Source: Candidatus Brocadiaceae bacterium (GTDB lineage Bacteria > Planctomycetota > Brocadiia > Brocadiales > Brocadiaceae). Taken from it: a stretch of DNA of 29,015 nucleotides. The notes under the pieces are model-generated. The model did not search any database. It was not told the DNA's origin and saw only the letters and a list, made by a program, of their open reading frames with translations. The translations under genes were made by a program, and so were the position numbers. The DNA lies in NCBI GenBank assembly GCA_024653795.1, contig JANLHY010000187.1, positions 1-29,015 on the forward strand, read 5' to 3'. This document shows positions 17,123 to 24,501 of this stretch, one piece after another. Within the stretch, counting starts at the first letter, position 1. Every line of letters begins with the position of its first letter.

Positions 17123-18649
17123 TTATTGGCGCTTCTCTATAACGACGTTATTTTCTTTAGTTGTTTTCTCACAAAAAGCCCAGGGCTTTATACTATTGAA
17201 GAATTCGTGCAAGTCATACATCTTAATAAAGAACCAACGGATAAATTTATCTCCTTTTGATGAAGGAAAAACTATCTTGACAAATGCAGTAAACGCAAGA
17301 AGAAATAATTGCTTCTTATCATGAGTGCATCTGTAAGTGCTATAAAGACGACGTGGGTCCAAAAAGAACTTATAAAGTGTTTTAAATTGAAGATTTTTTA
17401 TCTCCTGCACTGGCATCTCACTCAACTGCACAGGACTAATCTTAAAACCTACAAAATCCAGCTTTTCATGATCCATATTGATGTTCATTTCAGCGGCTAT
17501 ATCTGCTATCTCTGTACCCTCGAAGGGATTGACTACAAACATATGAATCCTGTGGAACCTTGAGGAGAGGGCATATTCGGCTGTGGCATGTATCTCTTCT
17601 TTAGTTTCTGATGGAAAGCCCATCATAAAAAATCCTTTTGTAAATATTCCCATCTCCACCGTGTCTGCAATAACCTGCTTCAGTTTAGGTAAATTGATAT
17701 TCTTTTTAATAAGCTTTTGCAACCGTGGCGAGGCAGTCTCGACAGCGTAAGTAATTTCAAATGTTCCAGCTGCCTTAAGTTTTTGTAAGGTAGTCTTATC
17801 CAGAATATCACCACGGAGTCCATTAGGAAAACAGATATCGAGGTCATATCCCTTTCCCACGATCATATCACAGATCTTGTGTACCCTTGGCTTGTTTACA
17901 TTAAATATATCGTCAATTATCTTCAACTCCCTGATTTCATACTGATTATACAGTATATCAATCTCCTCCAGGACATTTTCTGGACTCCGCAAGCGTGTCG
18001 TTTTACCAAATATGTTGTGGCAATAAGCACACTTAAAAGGACATCCTCTCGATGTAAAAACCGCCATATGCTTTGATATATGGAAGTTCCAGCCTGGAAG
18101 CTTAAAGTAACTTTCCATATCTATCAGATCCCATGCAGGGAAAGGAATGCTATCGAGATCTTGAATAGGACTCCTTGCCGGCGTAAATACAACCGCGCCA
18201 TCTCGTACATAACCGATTCCTGAAATCTCAGGGAAACGATTACCTTTCTCCACCTCTGCAATAAGCTCGCACATGGTCTCTTCTCCCTCGCCAATAACCA
18301 CAAAATCAACATTCGAATCATCTAAGATTCTTTTCGACGAACCCGCAGTATAAGGTCCTCCAATAATTATCTTACACGAGGGATGATTCTCCTTGATTCT
18401 TCGAAGCAATCTATGCACTGCTGCCGCTTCAACAGTAAGAGACCTTATTCCAACCACGTCCGGAGAAAATTTTTTGATTTCTTTAAGCGCATCATCATCT
18501 GACATGAAGTGAACCTTCATATCAAGGAGCTTAATTTCGTGATTGAATCGTTTCCGCAGGGACGAAGCAATGTACATTAAACCAAGTGGTTGTACCACAA
18601 AATGCGTGCAGTTATTTTTATCCAATGGGGTAAGTAATAAAATTTTCAT
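17123..18649 (-). CDS. B12-binding-domain radical SAM protein
   Basis: A 508-aa protein with an N-terminal B12-binding-like domain (KILLLTPLDKNN, IIIGGPYTAGSSKRI, FVVIGEGEETMCELI) and a radical SAM core with FTSRGCPFKCAYCHN (Cys203, Cys207, Cys210). The core continues with LKIIDDIFNVNK and FPNGLRGDIL as in the BchE/HpnR-like class. The C-terminal 90 residues are rich in hydrophobic and basic residues (LFLLAFTAFVKIVFP). The ATG at 18647-18649 has only a weak purine stretch upstream. It is 40 bases downstream of the next radical SAM gene, and the methyltransferase gene follows after about 90 bases. Substrate unknown; modification of a polysaccharide precursor is inferred from location. Confidence 0.88.
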   Translation of the reverse strand: MKILLLTPLDKNNCTHFVVQPLGLMYIASSLRKRFNHEIKLLDMKVHFMSDDDALKEIKKFSPDVVGIRSLTVEAAAVHRLLRRIKENHPSCKIIIGGPYTAGSSKRILDDSNVDFVVIGEGEETMCELIAEVEKGNRFPEISGIGYVRDGAVVFTPARSPIQDLDSIPFPAWDLIDMESYFKLPGWNFHISKHMAVFTSRGCPFKCAYCHNIFGKTTRLRSPENVLEEIDILYNQYEIRELKIIDDIFNVNKPRVHKICDMIVGKGYDLDICFPNGLRGDILDKTTLQKLKAAGTFEITYAVETASPRLQKLIKKNINLPKLKQVIADTVEMGIFTKGFFMMGFPSETKEEIHATAEYALSSRFHRIHMFVVNPFEGTEIADIAAEMNINMDHEKLDFVGFKISPVQLSEMPVQEIKNLQFKTLYKFFLDPRRLYSTYRCTHDKKQLFLLAFTAFVKIVFPSSKGDKFIRWFFIKMYDLHEFFNSIKPWAFCEKTTKENNVVIEKRQ

Positions 18650-18689
18650 ATCATGTCTCGTTAATTGAAGACCTCAGGAAAAAAATCCT

Positions 18690-20210
18690 TTATCTTAAGA
18701 CCGTACCCAACCGGAATCGTATATTCTTGACAATCCTAAGAGCTCTGGGATACTTTGAAATTGTATACATAGTCCTAAAGATGTACCTAAAGTATAAATA
18801 AATAAAAACTTTTAACAGTGTCTCCGAAAATTTCTTCTCCCTATGTTTTACAAAGAATTTTATAATACACGCTGGTACTCTGGGACTTATCTCTACCAAA
18901 TTGTTTAAATAAGTCCTCTTTGCAAAGGTTGTTTTAAGCAGGTATCCATCTTTCCCTTCAGATAATAAACCCTGTTCTTTTGCCATTTTATATATTTCAG
19001 AATTTGGGAAGAAGGTCATGGAGAAACAACTAACCAAGAAAGGTTTTTTTACCTTTGTTAAGGTATCCAGTACCTCTAATTCATCTTCATCAGTAGAAAA
19101 GGGGTCGTCAAGAATCACATCATATCTTCCAACCACCCGAAATTTATTTAAGACAATTGAAGCTCTTATAATCTCTTCACGGGAGCTGGTAGTTCTTTTG
19201 TATATCTCCCTGTTAACCCTATCACTATTCTGGATCCCAATATGAAAATATTCCAAACCTGCATCCTTGAGGAGGGAAATATTTTCCTCTGTAACCTCTC
19301 TTGGCGAGCCTTTACAGACAAAAGGAAGGCATATCTTTTTTTTATATTCCTTGCAAAAGTCTTCCAGCCAGCCATCCTTTTTTCTTACGAGAAATACATC
19401 ATCTTGAAAGTTGAAGATTTTAACAAATTCAAACTCATTCTTAATAAATTCCAGTTCCTCAATGACATTTTCGGCACTCCTTCCTCTGACTATCTTACCT
19501 TTTCCAGCATACATTTTTTTGAAGCTTGAATTACAACAATAGGTACAGTGATAAGGACATCCCCTTGTAGTCATGACATCATAAATCTGCCCCTTGCGAG
19601 GAACGCATAATTGATAAATATGCTTATTTAATAATTGCATCTTATTCTCATACAAGACATAATTATTTTCCCAATCAAAACGGGGAAACTCCAGGGAATC
19701 CAGGTCTTGAGTTAATGGCTTAATCTCATTACGTAAGATTCCATCTTTTGTTTTTACCCAAAGGCTTCCAATATTTTCAATAGATTCCTTCTTATCAATA
19801 CGTTGGACAAGTTCTAGCATAGCACCTTCACCCTCTCCTCTGCATACGATATCGGCATGTTCTATACATTCATCTGGAAGGAGTGTAGGGTGAATACCAC
19901 CCCAAACTGACAGTATTTCAGGAAATATCTCTTTAATTCTTTTAGAAAGCTTAACGGCATTGTAGTAATGAATGGTCATGAGACTCATTCCTATAAGACT
20001 CGGGTTTTTTGAGGAGATTAGGTTTATAATTTCAGAGATTTCTTGCTCATCAATCATCCGATTTTCTTCCATTCCAAACTCTTTTTCCTTTGGATTCAGA
20101 GGCACAAAGGCAGTTGTAACTTGATATCCGTGCTTTTTGAGATAGGTAGCTATATGTAATAACCCCAGTGGATTTATTTCTTCAAGAAGTGTAATTAATA
20201 AGATATTCAC
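18690..20210 (-). CDS. B12-binding-domain radical SAM protein
   Basis: A 506-aa protein with the same plan as its two neighbours: B12-binding-like domain (NPLGLLHIATYLKKHGY, SVWGGIHPTLLPDE, IVCRGEGEGAMLEL) and a radical SAM core with TTRGCPYHCTYCCN (Cys218, Cys222, Cys225), including an extra cysteine next to the third cluster ligand (Cys226). The tail (LLKVFIYLYFRYIFRTMY) is hydrophobic and basic. The start is GTG at 20208-20210, supported by AAGGA nine bases upstream. It is the first of the radical SAM group, 129 bases after the CpsD-like gene. Its closest relative in the window appears to be the protein at 14360-15868, which shares the GG.HPT and TTRGCPY segments. Confidence 0.88.
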   Translation of the reverse strand: MNILLITLLEEINPLGLLHIATYLKKHGYQVTTAFVPLNPKEKEFGMEENRMIDEQEISEIINLISSKNPSLIGMSLMTIHYYNAVKLSKRIKEIFPEILSVWGGIHPTLLPDECIEHADIVCRGEGEGAMLELVQRIDKKESIENIGSLWVKTKDGILRNEIKPLTQDLDSLEFPRFDWENNYVLYENKMQLLNKHIYQLCVPRKGQIYDVMTTRGCPYHCTYCCNSSFKKMYAGKGKIVRGRSAENVIEELEFIKNEFEFVKIFNFQDDVFLVRKKDGWLEDFCKEYKKKICLPFVCKGSPREVTEENISLLKDAGLEYFHIGIQNSDRVNREIYKRTTSSREEIIRASIVLNKFRVVGRYDVILDDPFSTDEDELEVLDTLTKVKKPFLVSCFSMTFFPNSEIYKMAKEQGLLSEGKDGYLLKTTFAKRTYLNNLVEISPRVPACIIKFFVKHREKKFSETLLKVFIYLYFRYIFRTMYTISKYPRALRIVKNIRFRLGTVLR

Positions 20211-20339
20211 AAAAATTTCCTTCTGTTTGTAAATGCAGCAAAATATTTCCCTATCATGTAATCCTATGATAGGAGACCAGCGTATGACACATTCATTCCT
20301 GCATCCCTGGTTTGTGGGAATAAACCCATTACCAAGTGA

Positions 20340-21011
20340 TTACATCCCGTTATGAAAAGAAGAGAATCTTTCCCTATTTAAAACAACCCCTAAAATTTTT
20401 CCTTCTGCGTTTAATATCTTTGCCTTAGTAATGAGTACTTCACTCTTTTCTGTCTTATCAGCCAGGATAACAAAAACGACTTGATCTACTAATGGGCACA
20501 AGAGTAAGGGGTCTGCATAGGAATTAACGGCAGTACAATCTATTATCACGAAATCATAGTTTTTTTTTGCGTAGTCAAGGGTTTCAGCTATCTTCGGTGA
20601 TGTCAATACCTCAAAGGGCTCGTGATCGATATTACCAGTAGGAATAAGGCAGATATTATATTCTTTTACCGGGAAAATAATACTTTTTATGGACATACCA
20701 TCGCAAATTATCTGCGTTAAACCAGGCAACTCCCTTACATTAAAAATTTCTCCAATGGTAGGGTTTCTAAGGTTTGCATCTATAAGAAGTACCTTCTTCC
20801 CTGTTTTGGCAATATTTATAGCCAAATTAACTGCAACGGTAGTTTTTCCTTCCCTGAGAGAAGCGCTGGTAATCAGATAAATCTTATCGTCTTTGTTTTC
20901 AAGAGCATTCCAACAGATATTGTCTACCAGATTCCCAAAAGAGGAATTTGATAAAGAGTTCCACCTGGCTAAATATCTAGACTTGATATCAACCTTTCTG
21001 CTTTTTATCAT
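20340..21011 (-). CDS. CpsD/CapB-like P-loop ATPase, probably not a tyrosine autokinase
   Basis: A 223-aa cytosolic P-loop ATPase of the bacterial tyrosine kinase (BY-kinase) family, which normally partners a Wzz/GumC-like membrane protein to control chain length and export. Walker A is YLITSASLREGKTTVAVNLA (Lys56), Walker A' is VLLIDANLRNP and Walker B is DFVIIDCTA (Asp158). Three departures are seen: the glycine before the invariant GK pair region is Arg53, the second Asp of the A' motif is Asn80, and the usual C-terminal tyrosine cluster is absent (no Tyr in the last 55 residues). Nucleotide binding is plausible; autophosphorylation is doubtful. The Wzz-like gene lies just upstream (128-bp gap), the normal pairing. 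Confidence 0.86.
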   Translation of the reverse strand: MIKSRKVDIKSRYLARWNSLSNSSFGNLVDNICWNALENKDDKIYLITSASLREGKTTVAVNLAINIAKTGKKVLLIDANLRNPTIGEIFNVRELPGLTQIICDGMSIKSIIFPVKEYNICLIPTGNIDHEPFEVLTSPKIAETLDYAKKNYDFVIIDCTAVNSYADPLLLCPLVDQVVFVILADKTEKSEVLITKAKILNAEGKILGVVLNRERFSSFHNGM

Positions 21012-21036
21012 TATGATTTATTTTTCTTATACTCAT
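20989..21036 (-). CDS. Possible 15-codon upstream ORF overlapping the CpsD-like gene start
   Basis: An ATG at 21034-21036 follows a strong AAGGAGA ribosome site with ten bases of spacing. It opens a 15-codon frame (MSIRKINHNDKKQKG) ending at TGA 20989, 23 bases inside the CpsD-like gene. The annotated start at 21011 itself has no clear ribosome site. This could be a leader ORF for translational coupling, or the sign of a frameshift in the N-terminus. Confidence 0.3.
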   Translation of the reverse strand: MSIRKINHNDKKQKG

Positions 21037-21139
21037 TAAATTAAGGTCTCCTTATCCACTTCAGATGAAAACGGCAATGCTTTTCTATCATTTATATTTA
21101 TCCTTTATTAACAATTGACTTCTTTACATTAAAACTTAC

Positions 21140-22786
21140 CTAAGAATAAGTATTTTTAACCTTAAAGATATTCGTTATAATTCTCTTGTACCCATTTGGT
21201 TTTTCTTTTTTTAAATTACGTATCATACCAATGACAGGCAACTCCAGATTAAATTCGACCTCCCTTTTGTTACTAAATGTGTCTGTCCAGTATTCAATAA
21301 GAAAACAAGCGAAGATTGCTACAACAAAACTCAGGGGGAGTCCTAGATATATTGTATTTATATCCCACCATGGCCAGCTTACAGGCATAATATCAGGAAG
21401 ATCCGCCCTGCTAATAATACTTAATCCAAATTCATTCACCTCATTAGCCTTTAAGATGAGAAGCTTTTCAAATTTGTCCTTAACAGTACTGTAGAGATTG
21501 GTATAAACATCTGCTAGTATCTCAAGCCTTTTAAGTTCTGCCTCTTTTTGTGGTATAAGCGCCAATTCTTTTTTGATCTCAGAGATAGTAATATTTAGAG
21601 ACTCTTTCTTAGCCATATAATAAATTTTTTGTGATTCTAAGTCTATAAGCGCCTGCCGTAAATTTTGGTGGACAGGATTGATACCTTCCGTATTACTATG
21701 TATGATATTTTTCAACTCCTTTGCTAATTTGCTTTTTGTCTCATTGATTTGAGCCTGTTGTTTCAGTATATCTATATGTTTTTCAGTCTTTTCCAGTAAC
21801 ATGGAGTTAAGGTTAATCTCCAAGTCTTTAAGACGTGACTTTAGCTCAACTACAACAGTGTTATTACCAGTTAAGTTGGAATCAATTATCTTCTTATTCT
21901 CTTTTTGTAGATCGGCTCTAATCTTATTTGCTTTCTTTACTGCACCATATAACTCTGCTTCATTTTCAGCCGCCTTTGTCTCGAACCTGTCAAGGTTATT
22001 AATTAGAATCTTCTTTTGGTCATCTAAGGAAACAATATTATTCTTTTCTCCAAACCTTCTTAAGTCTTCCTGACTCCTAAGGTACTTTTCTTCCACTTCA
22101 CGAAACTGATTAACCGTAAATCCATAACCTACAAGGGCCTGTTTTTGACTTATTGCAAGAGTTCGATCCACCAGAAGCTCTGCCATTGTATTTGCAATAT
22201 TGGAAATTAAACGAGGTTCAGGTCCCCAGATTGAAAGATAGATAACGTTGGCATCGCTTGCAGGTTCAACATCCAGCCAATCATCTAAGAATTCCTGCTG
22301 GGCAGAATAAAAATAATTTTCTTCTGGCTCAGGACTTATTAGGCCAACGTAAACTAAGAGGAGTTTTGAGTAAGTATATGGAGATTTAATAACATCAAAT
22401 GCTTTATGAATATAATACCAAACGATATCGCGGCATGATTCAGGCTCATATTCTCTCTTATAATAAAGCTTATCGAGTTGGAAAGAGGATACTACATCCC
22501 TTGCCATTTCCTCCCCAGTAAGTATCTGAACTAAATTGCTAGCTAAACTAACTTTGGCGTCACGTTCTCCTGATTTCGCTAAATCAGGGAAGAGAGTAAT
22601 TTCTTGTTTGGGATTAGTATGAATGAAAATTCTCGTTGTCGCCTTATAAGACTGTGGTGCTAGCCATGTTCCACCAATAATTCCAAAGTAAGTAATTATA
22701 AAGATCGCAAGTATAAACCACTTACGTTTAAGAATTACATATAAAAAATTTGTTATTTTCTCTTGATTTGATGCTGGATAATCCAT
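21140..22786 (-). CDS. Polysaccharide chain-length/co-polymerase protein (Wzz/GumC-like)
   Basis: A 548-aa PCP-2-type inner-membrane protein. The N-terminal transmembrane helix is at about residues 24-42 (WFILAIFIITYFGIIGGTW), followed by the Wzz domain (SYKATTRIFIHTNP). A long helical coiled-coil periplasmic region covers roughly 205-445 (many Glu/Lys/Leu heptads, e.g. VEEKYLRSQEDLRRFGEKNN), and the second transmembrane helix is near 492-514 (LPLSFVVAIFACFLIEYW) after a Pro/Trp-rich MPVSWPWWDIN. There is no fused kinase domain; the P-loop partner is the separate downstream gene. It should set chain length and bridge polymerase to the Wza-like pore. No strong ribosome site precedes the ATG. 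Confidence 0.93.
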   Translation of the reverse strand: MDYPASNQEKITNFLYVILKRKWFILAIFIITYFGIIGGTWLAPQSYKATTRIFIHTNPKQEITLFPDLAKSGERDAKVSLASNLVQILTGEEMARDVVSSFQLDKLYYKREYEPESCRDIVWYYIHKAFDVIKSPYTYSKLLLVYVGLISPEPEENYFYSAQQEFLDDWLDVEPASDANVIYLSIWGPEPRLISNIANTMAELLVDRTLAISQKQALVGYGFTVNQFREVEEKYLRSQEDLRRFGEKNNIVSLDDQKKILINNLDRFETKAAENEAELYGAVKKANKIRADLQKENKKIIDSNLTGNNTVVVELKSRLKDLEINLNSMLLEKTEKHIDILKQQAQINETKSKLAKELKNIIHSNTEGINPVHQNLRQALIDLESQKIYYMAKKESLNITISEIKKELALIPQKEAELKRLEILADVYTNLYSTVKDKFEKLLILKANEVNEFGLSIISRADLPDIMPVSWPWWDINTIYLGLPLSFVVAIFACFLIEYWTDTFSNKREVEFNLELPVIGMIRNLKKEKPNGYKRIITNIFKVKNTYS

Positions 22787-22877
22787 TTTTGAATTAACTC
22801 AAAACAGCTTTAGTCTCAATATGATATGTAGAATTTAGGCAGATACTTTCATGAAGTAGGATAAAAGGTGCTATCTT

Positions 22878-22905
22878 AGGAGGTGGATTAAAATCCTTAC
22901 CTCCT
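22878..22905 (-). promoter_or_regulatory. Stem-loop sequestering an AGGAGGT in the Wzz-like gene leader
   Basis: Perfect 7-bp outer stem (AGGAGGT with ACCTCCT) plus a 4-bp inner stem (GGAT with ATCC) around a TAAA-type loop and a 2-base bulge. In minus-strand RNA it precedes the Wzz-like start codon by about 92 bases. No T-run follows, so it is not a standard terminator; a leader structure is possible. Confidence 0.45.
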
Positions 22906-23080
22906 TTATAGTTTGATGTATTTTAACAACTCATATAAAGAGAAAACCACTATTAAGAACCAAAAAGCACAACCAATTATATAAAAAATGGCCCTTTTAG
23001 ATATTCTCAAATGATCCTCGCCAAATTAAAAGTATTATAGTATTACTCTGTAAAAACTTCTTTTTTTTGTAAGTTTTTTT

Positions 23081-23133
23081 AATACCCCCCCCTGTGTCCC
23101 CCCTTGCGAAGGGGGGACACAGGGGGGGGTATT
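23081..23133. repeat. Perfect 25-bp inverted repeat with GCG loop (C/G-run palindrome)
   Basis: The arms read AATA-C8-TGTGT-C6-TT and its exact complement, separated by GCG, so 50 of 53 bases pair. On the minus strand it is followed by an A-run, not a T-run, so it does not fit an intrinsic terminator of the operon. The shape is that of a dispersed REP- or MITE-like palindromic element. Copy number cannot be seen from one window. Confidence 0.85.
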
Positions 23134-23138
23134 TGGTT

Positions 23139-23151
23139 GCGGCTACGCCGC
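23139..23151. repeat. Small GC hairpin beside the long palindrome
   Basis: GCGGC and GCCGC pair around a TAC loop, five bases after the 25-bp inverted repeat. Its GC-rich bases stand out from the AT-rich surroundings, so it probably belongs to the same inserted repeat unit. Confidence 0.5.
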
Positions 23152-23203
23152 GCTAGGAATCGGCAAATAGATATTCGACGCTATAATCTCGGAATATTAG
23201 CAT

Positions 23204-23500
23204 TTATTTATTCTTCAATTGCTCCGCTTTTTCTTTAATAGCATTAAGGACGTTAATTACCTCTTCTTTCGTTAACAAACCATCACCGTTGGTATCTGCC
23301 TTAGTGAATATCATTTCACCCCTCTTTTTTGCTTGTTCCATATGAAAAGCCATAAACTCGTCTTTGCTTATCATTTCGTCTTTGTTAATGTCCATTTTTT
23401 TAAAAGGGCCGTTAGGTTTCTCCTGTGCCCAAACCTGGCAAAGCAAAGATGAAAAAGCGATAAACATAAATACAATAAATAACTTCTTTATCATAACCAT
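23204..23500 (-). CDS. Small secreted EF-hand calcium-binding protein
   Basis: A 98-aa protein with a signal peptide (MVMIKKLFIVFMFIAF, then SSLLCQVWA; cleavage expected near residue 25). Two canonical 12-residue EF-hand loops follow: DINKDEMISKDE at residues 37-48 and DTNGDGLLTKEE at 69-80, each with Asp1, Asn3, Asp5, Ser/Thr9 and Glu12. It should bind two calcium ions in the periplasm or outside the cell. AAGGAGA six bases before the ATG gives a strong start. It lies between the Wza-like and Wzz-like genes, 45 bases after the former, so a structural or calcium-sensing role in the polysaccharide matrix is inferred. A lone Cys at 21 lies inside the signal segment and does not form a clear lipobox. 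Confidence 0.88.
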   Translation of the reverse strand: MVMIKKLFIVFMFIAFSSLLCQVWAQEKPNGPFKKMDINKDEMISKDEFMAFHMEQAKKRGEMIFTKADTNGDGLLTKEEVINVLNAIKEKAEQLKNK

Positions 23501-23545
23501 AACATCTCCTTAGTCAAAAAGTTATAATGAAATATTTACATCTTT

Positions 23546-24355
23546 TTACGGTGGCGTAATAGGAATAGTTATCTGGTTTTTTTCCCTTCCCGATGTGTTT
23601 AACGTATCTTCTACCATCGGTGCAATAGCTAGCCCATATTCAAGAGTAACAAAAGGTGTTATAATACTTTGAATGCGCCTAAAAAAACGTTCAGCGCTAG
23701 CAAAGGTTGTAGCTGGAACATAAACAACATCTCCCGGTCTTAAGAATAAATTTTGAGTAGTATCACCTTTTTTTAAAGCAGTATTCAGGTTGATTGCTTT
23801 TAGCTCTGGCTCTTTTATATCTCCTCTAATAAGAAGTACTTTTCTTTCTTTAGCATCATGGGTAAATCCATTAGCCCAAGCGATAGCCTCAATTATGTTT
23901 GTTGGGCCAGGCATCTGAAATGCTCCTGGACGGTTTACCTCTCCCAGGACGAAAATCTTTTTGCTTTGGTTAGAGAGAATGTTAATAGTAACTTGAGGAT
24001 TCACAAAGTATTCAGCGATCCCTTTTGTGATTATCTGCCTGAGTTGAAATATACTCATACCAGTTACTTGTATATCACCTAAGAATGGATAGGAAAAACC
24101 CCCTGAAGGGCCTATTAAAGCCTTTCTATTCAGTTCTTCGTTTTTCCAGACGTTTATCTCTATTGTGTCCCCGGGACCAAGGGTAAATTCAGAAAAGGCA
24201 ATAGGTTTTATATCTTCAATTCCTGAATTGCTGACATTCGTGGAAATATCCTTCGAGAATATACATCCTCCAACAATAAATAGGATAATTGAACAAATGG
24301 TGCAAAATTTAAATGTCGATAGTTTAAATCTCCGTAATATTATGCAAAAGCCCAT
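23546..24355 (-). CDS. Outer-membrane polysaccharide export protein (Wza-like, SLBB domains)
   Basis: This protein has the Poly_export domain (TLGPGDTIEINVWKNEELNR, FSYPFLGDIQVTGMSIFQLR, FVNPQVTINIL) then an SLBB domain (SKKIFVLGEVNRPGAFQMPG, IIEAIAWANGFTHDAK) and the C-terminal RPGDVVYVPAT. The N-terminus has a lipobox-like ILFIVGGC, so it is probably an outer-membrane lipoprotein forming the exit pore. It lacks the long C-terminal amphipathic helix region of E. coli Wza, fitting the shorter GumB-type group. The frame extends to TTG at 24364; the ATG at 24353-24355 is preferred (269 aa), but no clear Shine-Dalgarno supports either. It is 137 bases downstream of the FAD oxidoreductase gene. 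Confidence 0.92.
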   Translation of the reverse strand: MGFCIILRRFKLSTFKFCTICSIILFIVGGCIFSKDISTNVSNSGIEDIKPIAFSEFTLGPGDTIEINVWKNEELNRKALIGPSGGFSYPFLGDIQVTGMSIFQLRQIITKGIAEYFVNPQVTINILSNQSKKIFVLGEVNRPGAFQMPGPTNIIEAIAWANGFTHDAKERKVLLIRGDIKEPELKAINLNTALKKGDTTQNLFLRPGDVVYVPATTFASAERFFRRIQSIITPFVTLEYGLAIAPMVEDTLNTSGREKNQITIPITPP

Positions 24356-24439
24356 AAACGGCAAGCTATATCTTGTGAAAATAAGGTAACTGATCCCAAT
24401 ACCATCAAAAGATGGAAAAAATGGAATCTAAGATTCAAT

Positions 24440-24445
24440 ATTATA
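24440..24445 (-). promoter_or_regulatory. Candidate -10 box (TATAAT) upstream of the Wza-like gene
   Basis: A perfect TATAAT on the minus strand lies about 85 bases upstream of the Wza-like start, in a 137-bp AT-rich gap, beside an AT hairpin (24444-24457, TACAAA/TTTGTA). No good -35 hexamer is found 16-18 bases upstream, and TATAAT is common by chance in such sequence. Confidence 0.25.
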
Positions 24446-24501
24446 CAAATTTTTGTAAATATTAAAAGAGAAAAAAACCTTTTATTTTTTGATAAATAAA
24501 A

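Larger units (their letters stand above)
22787..23203. other. 417-bp intergenic region between Wzz-like and EF-hand genes
   Basis: No coding frame is convincing here. It holds two structured segments listed separately (22878-22905 and 23081-23151), a T-run at 23061-23080, and otherwise AT-rich sequence. As the gap between two same-strand genes it is the likeliest place for a promoter of the Wzz-like gene: TATAAT on the minus strand occurs at 22976-22981 and 23034-23039, but neither has a recognisable -35 box, so no promoter is called. Confidence 0.6.

Noticed and set aside
20250..20273. 8-bp stem (CCTATCAT/ATGATAGG) between the CpsD-like and first radical SAM genes as a terminator
   Set aside because: The stem is short, the loop is 8 bases and no T-run follows on the minus strand, so I do not call it.
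23061..23133. Intrinsic terminator at the long palindrome
   Set aside because: The T-run precedes the hairpin on the plus strand and becomes an A-run after it on the minus strand, which is the wrong arrangement for the operon direction.
22787..23203. Cyclic-di-GMP or other riboswitch in the Wzz-like leader
   Set aside because: The conserved core of known c-di-GMP riboswitches is not present; only simple hairpins are visible.
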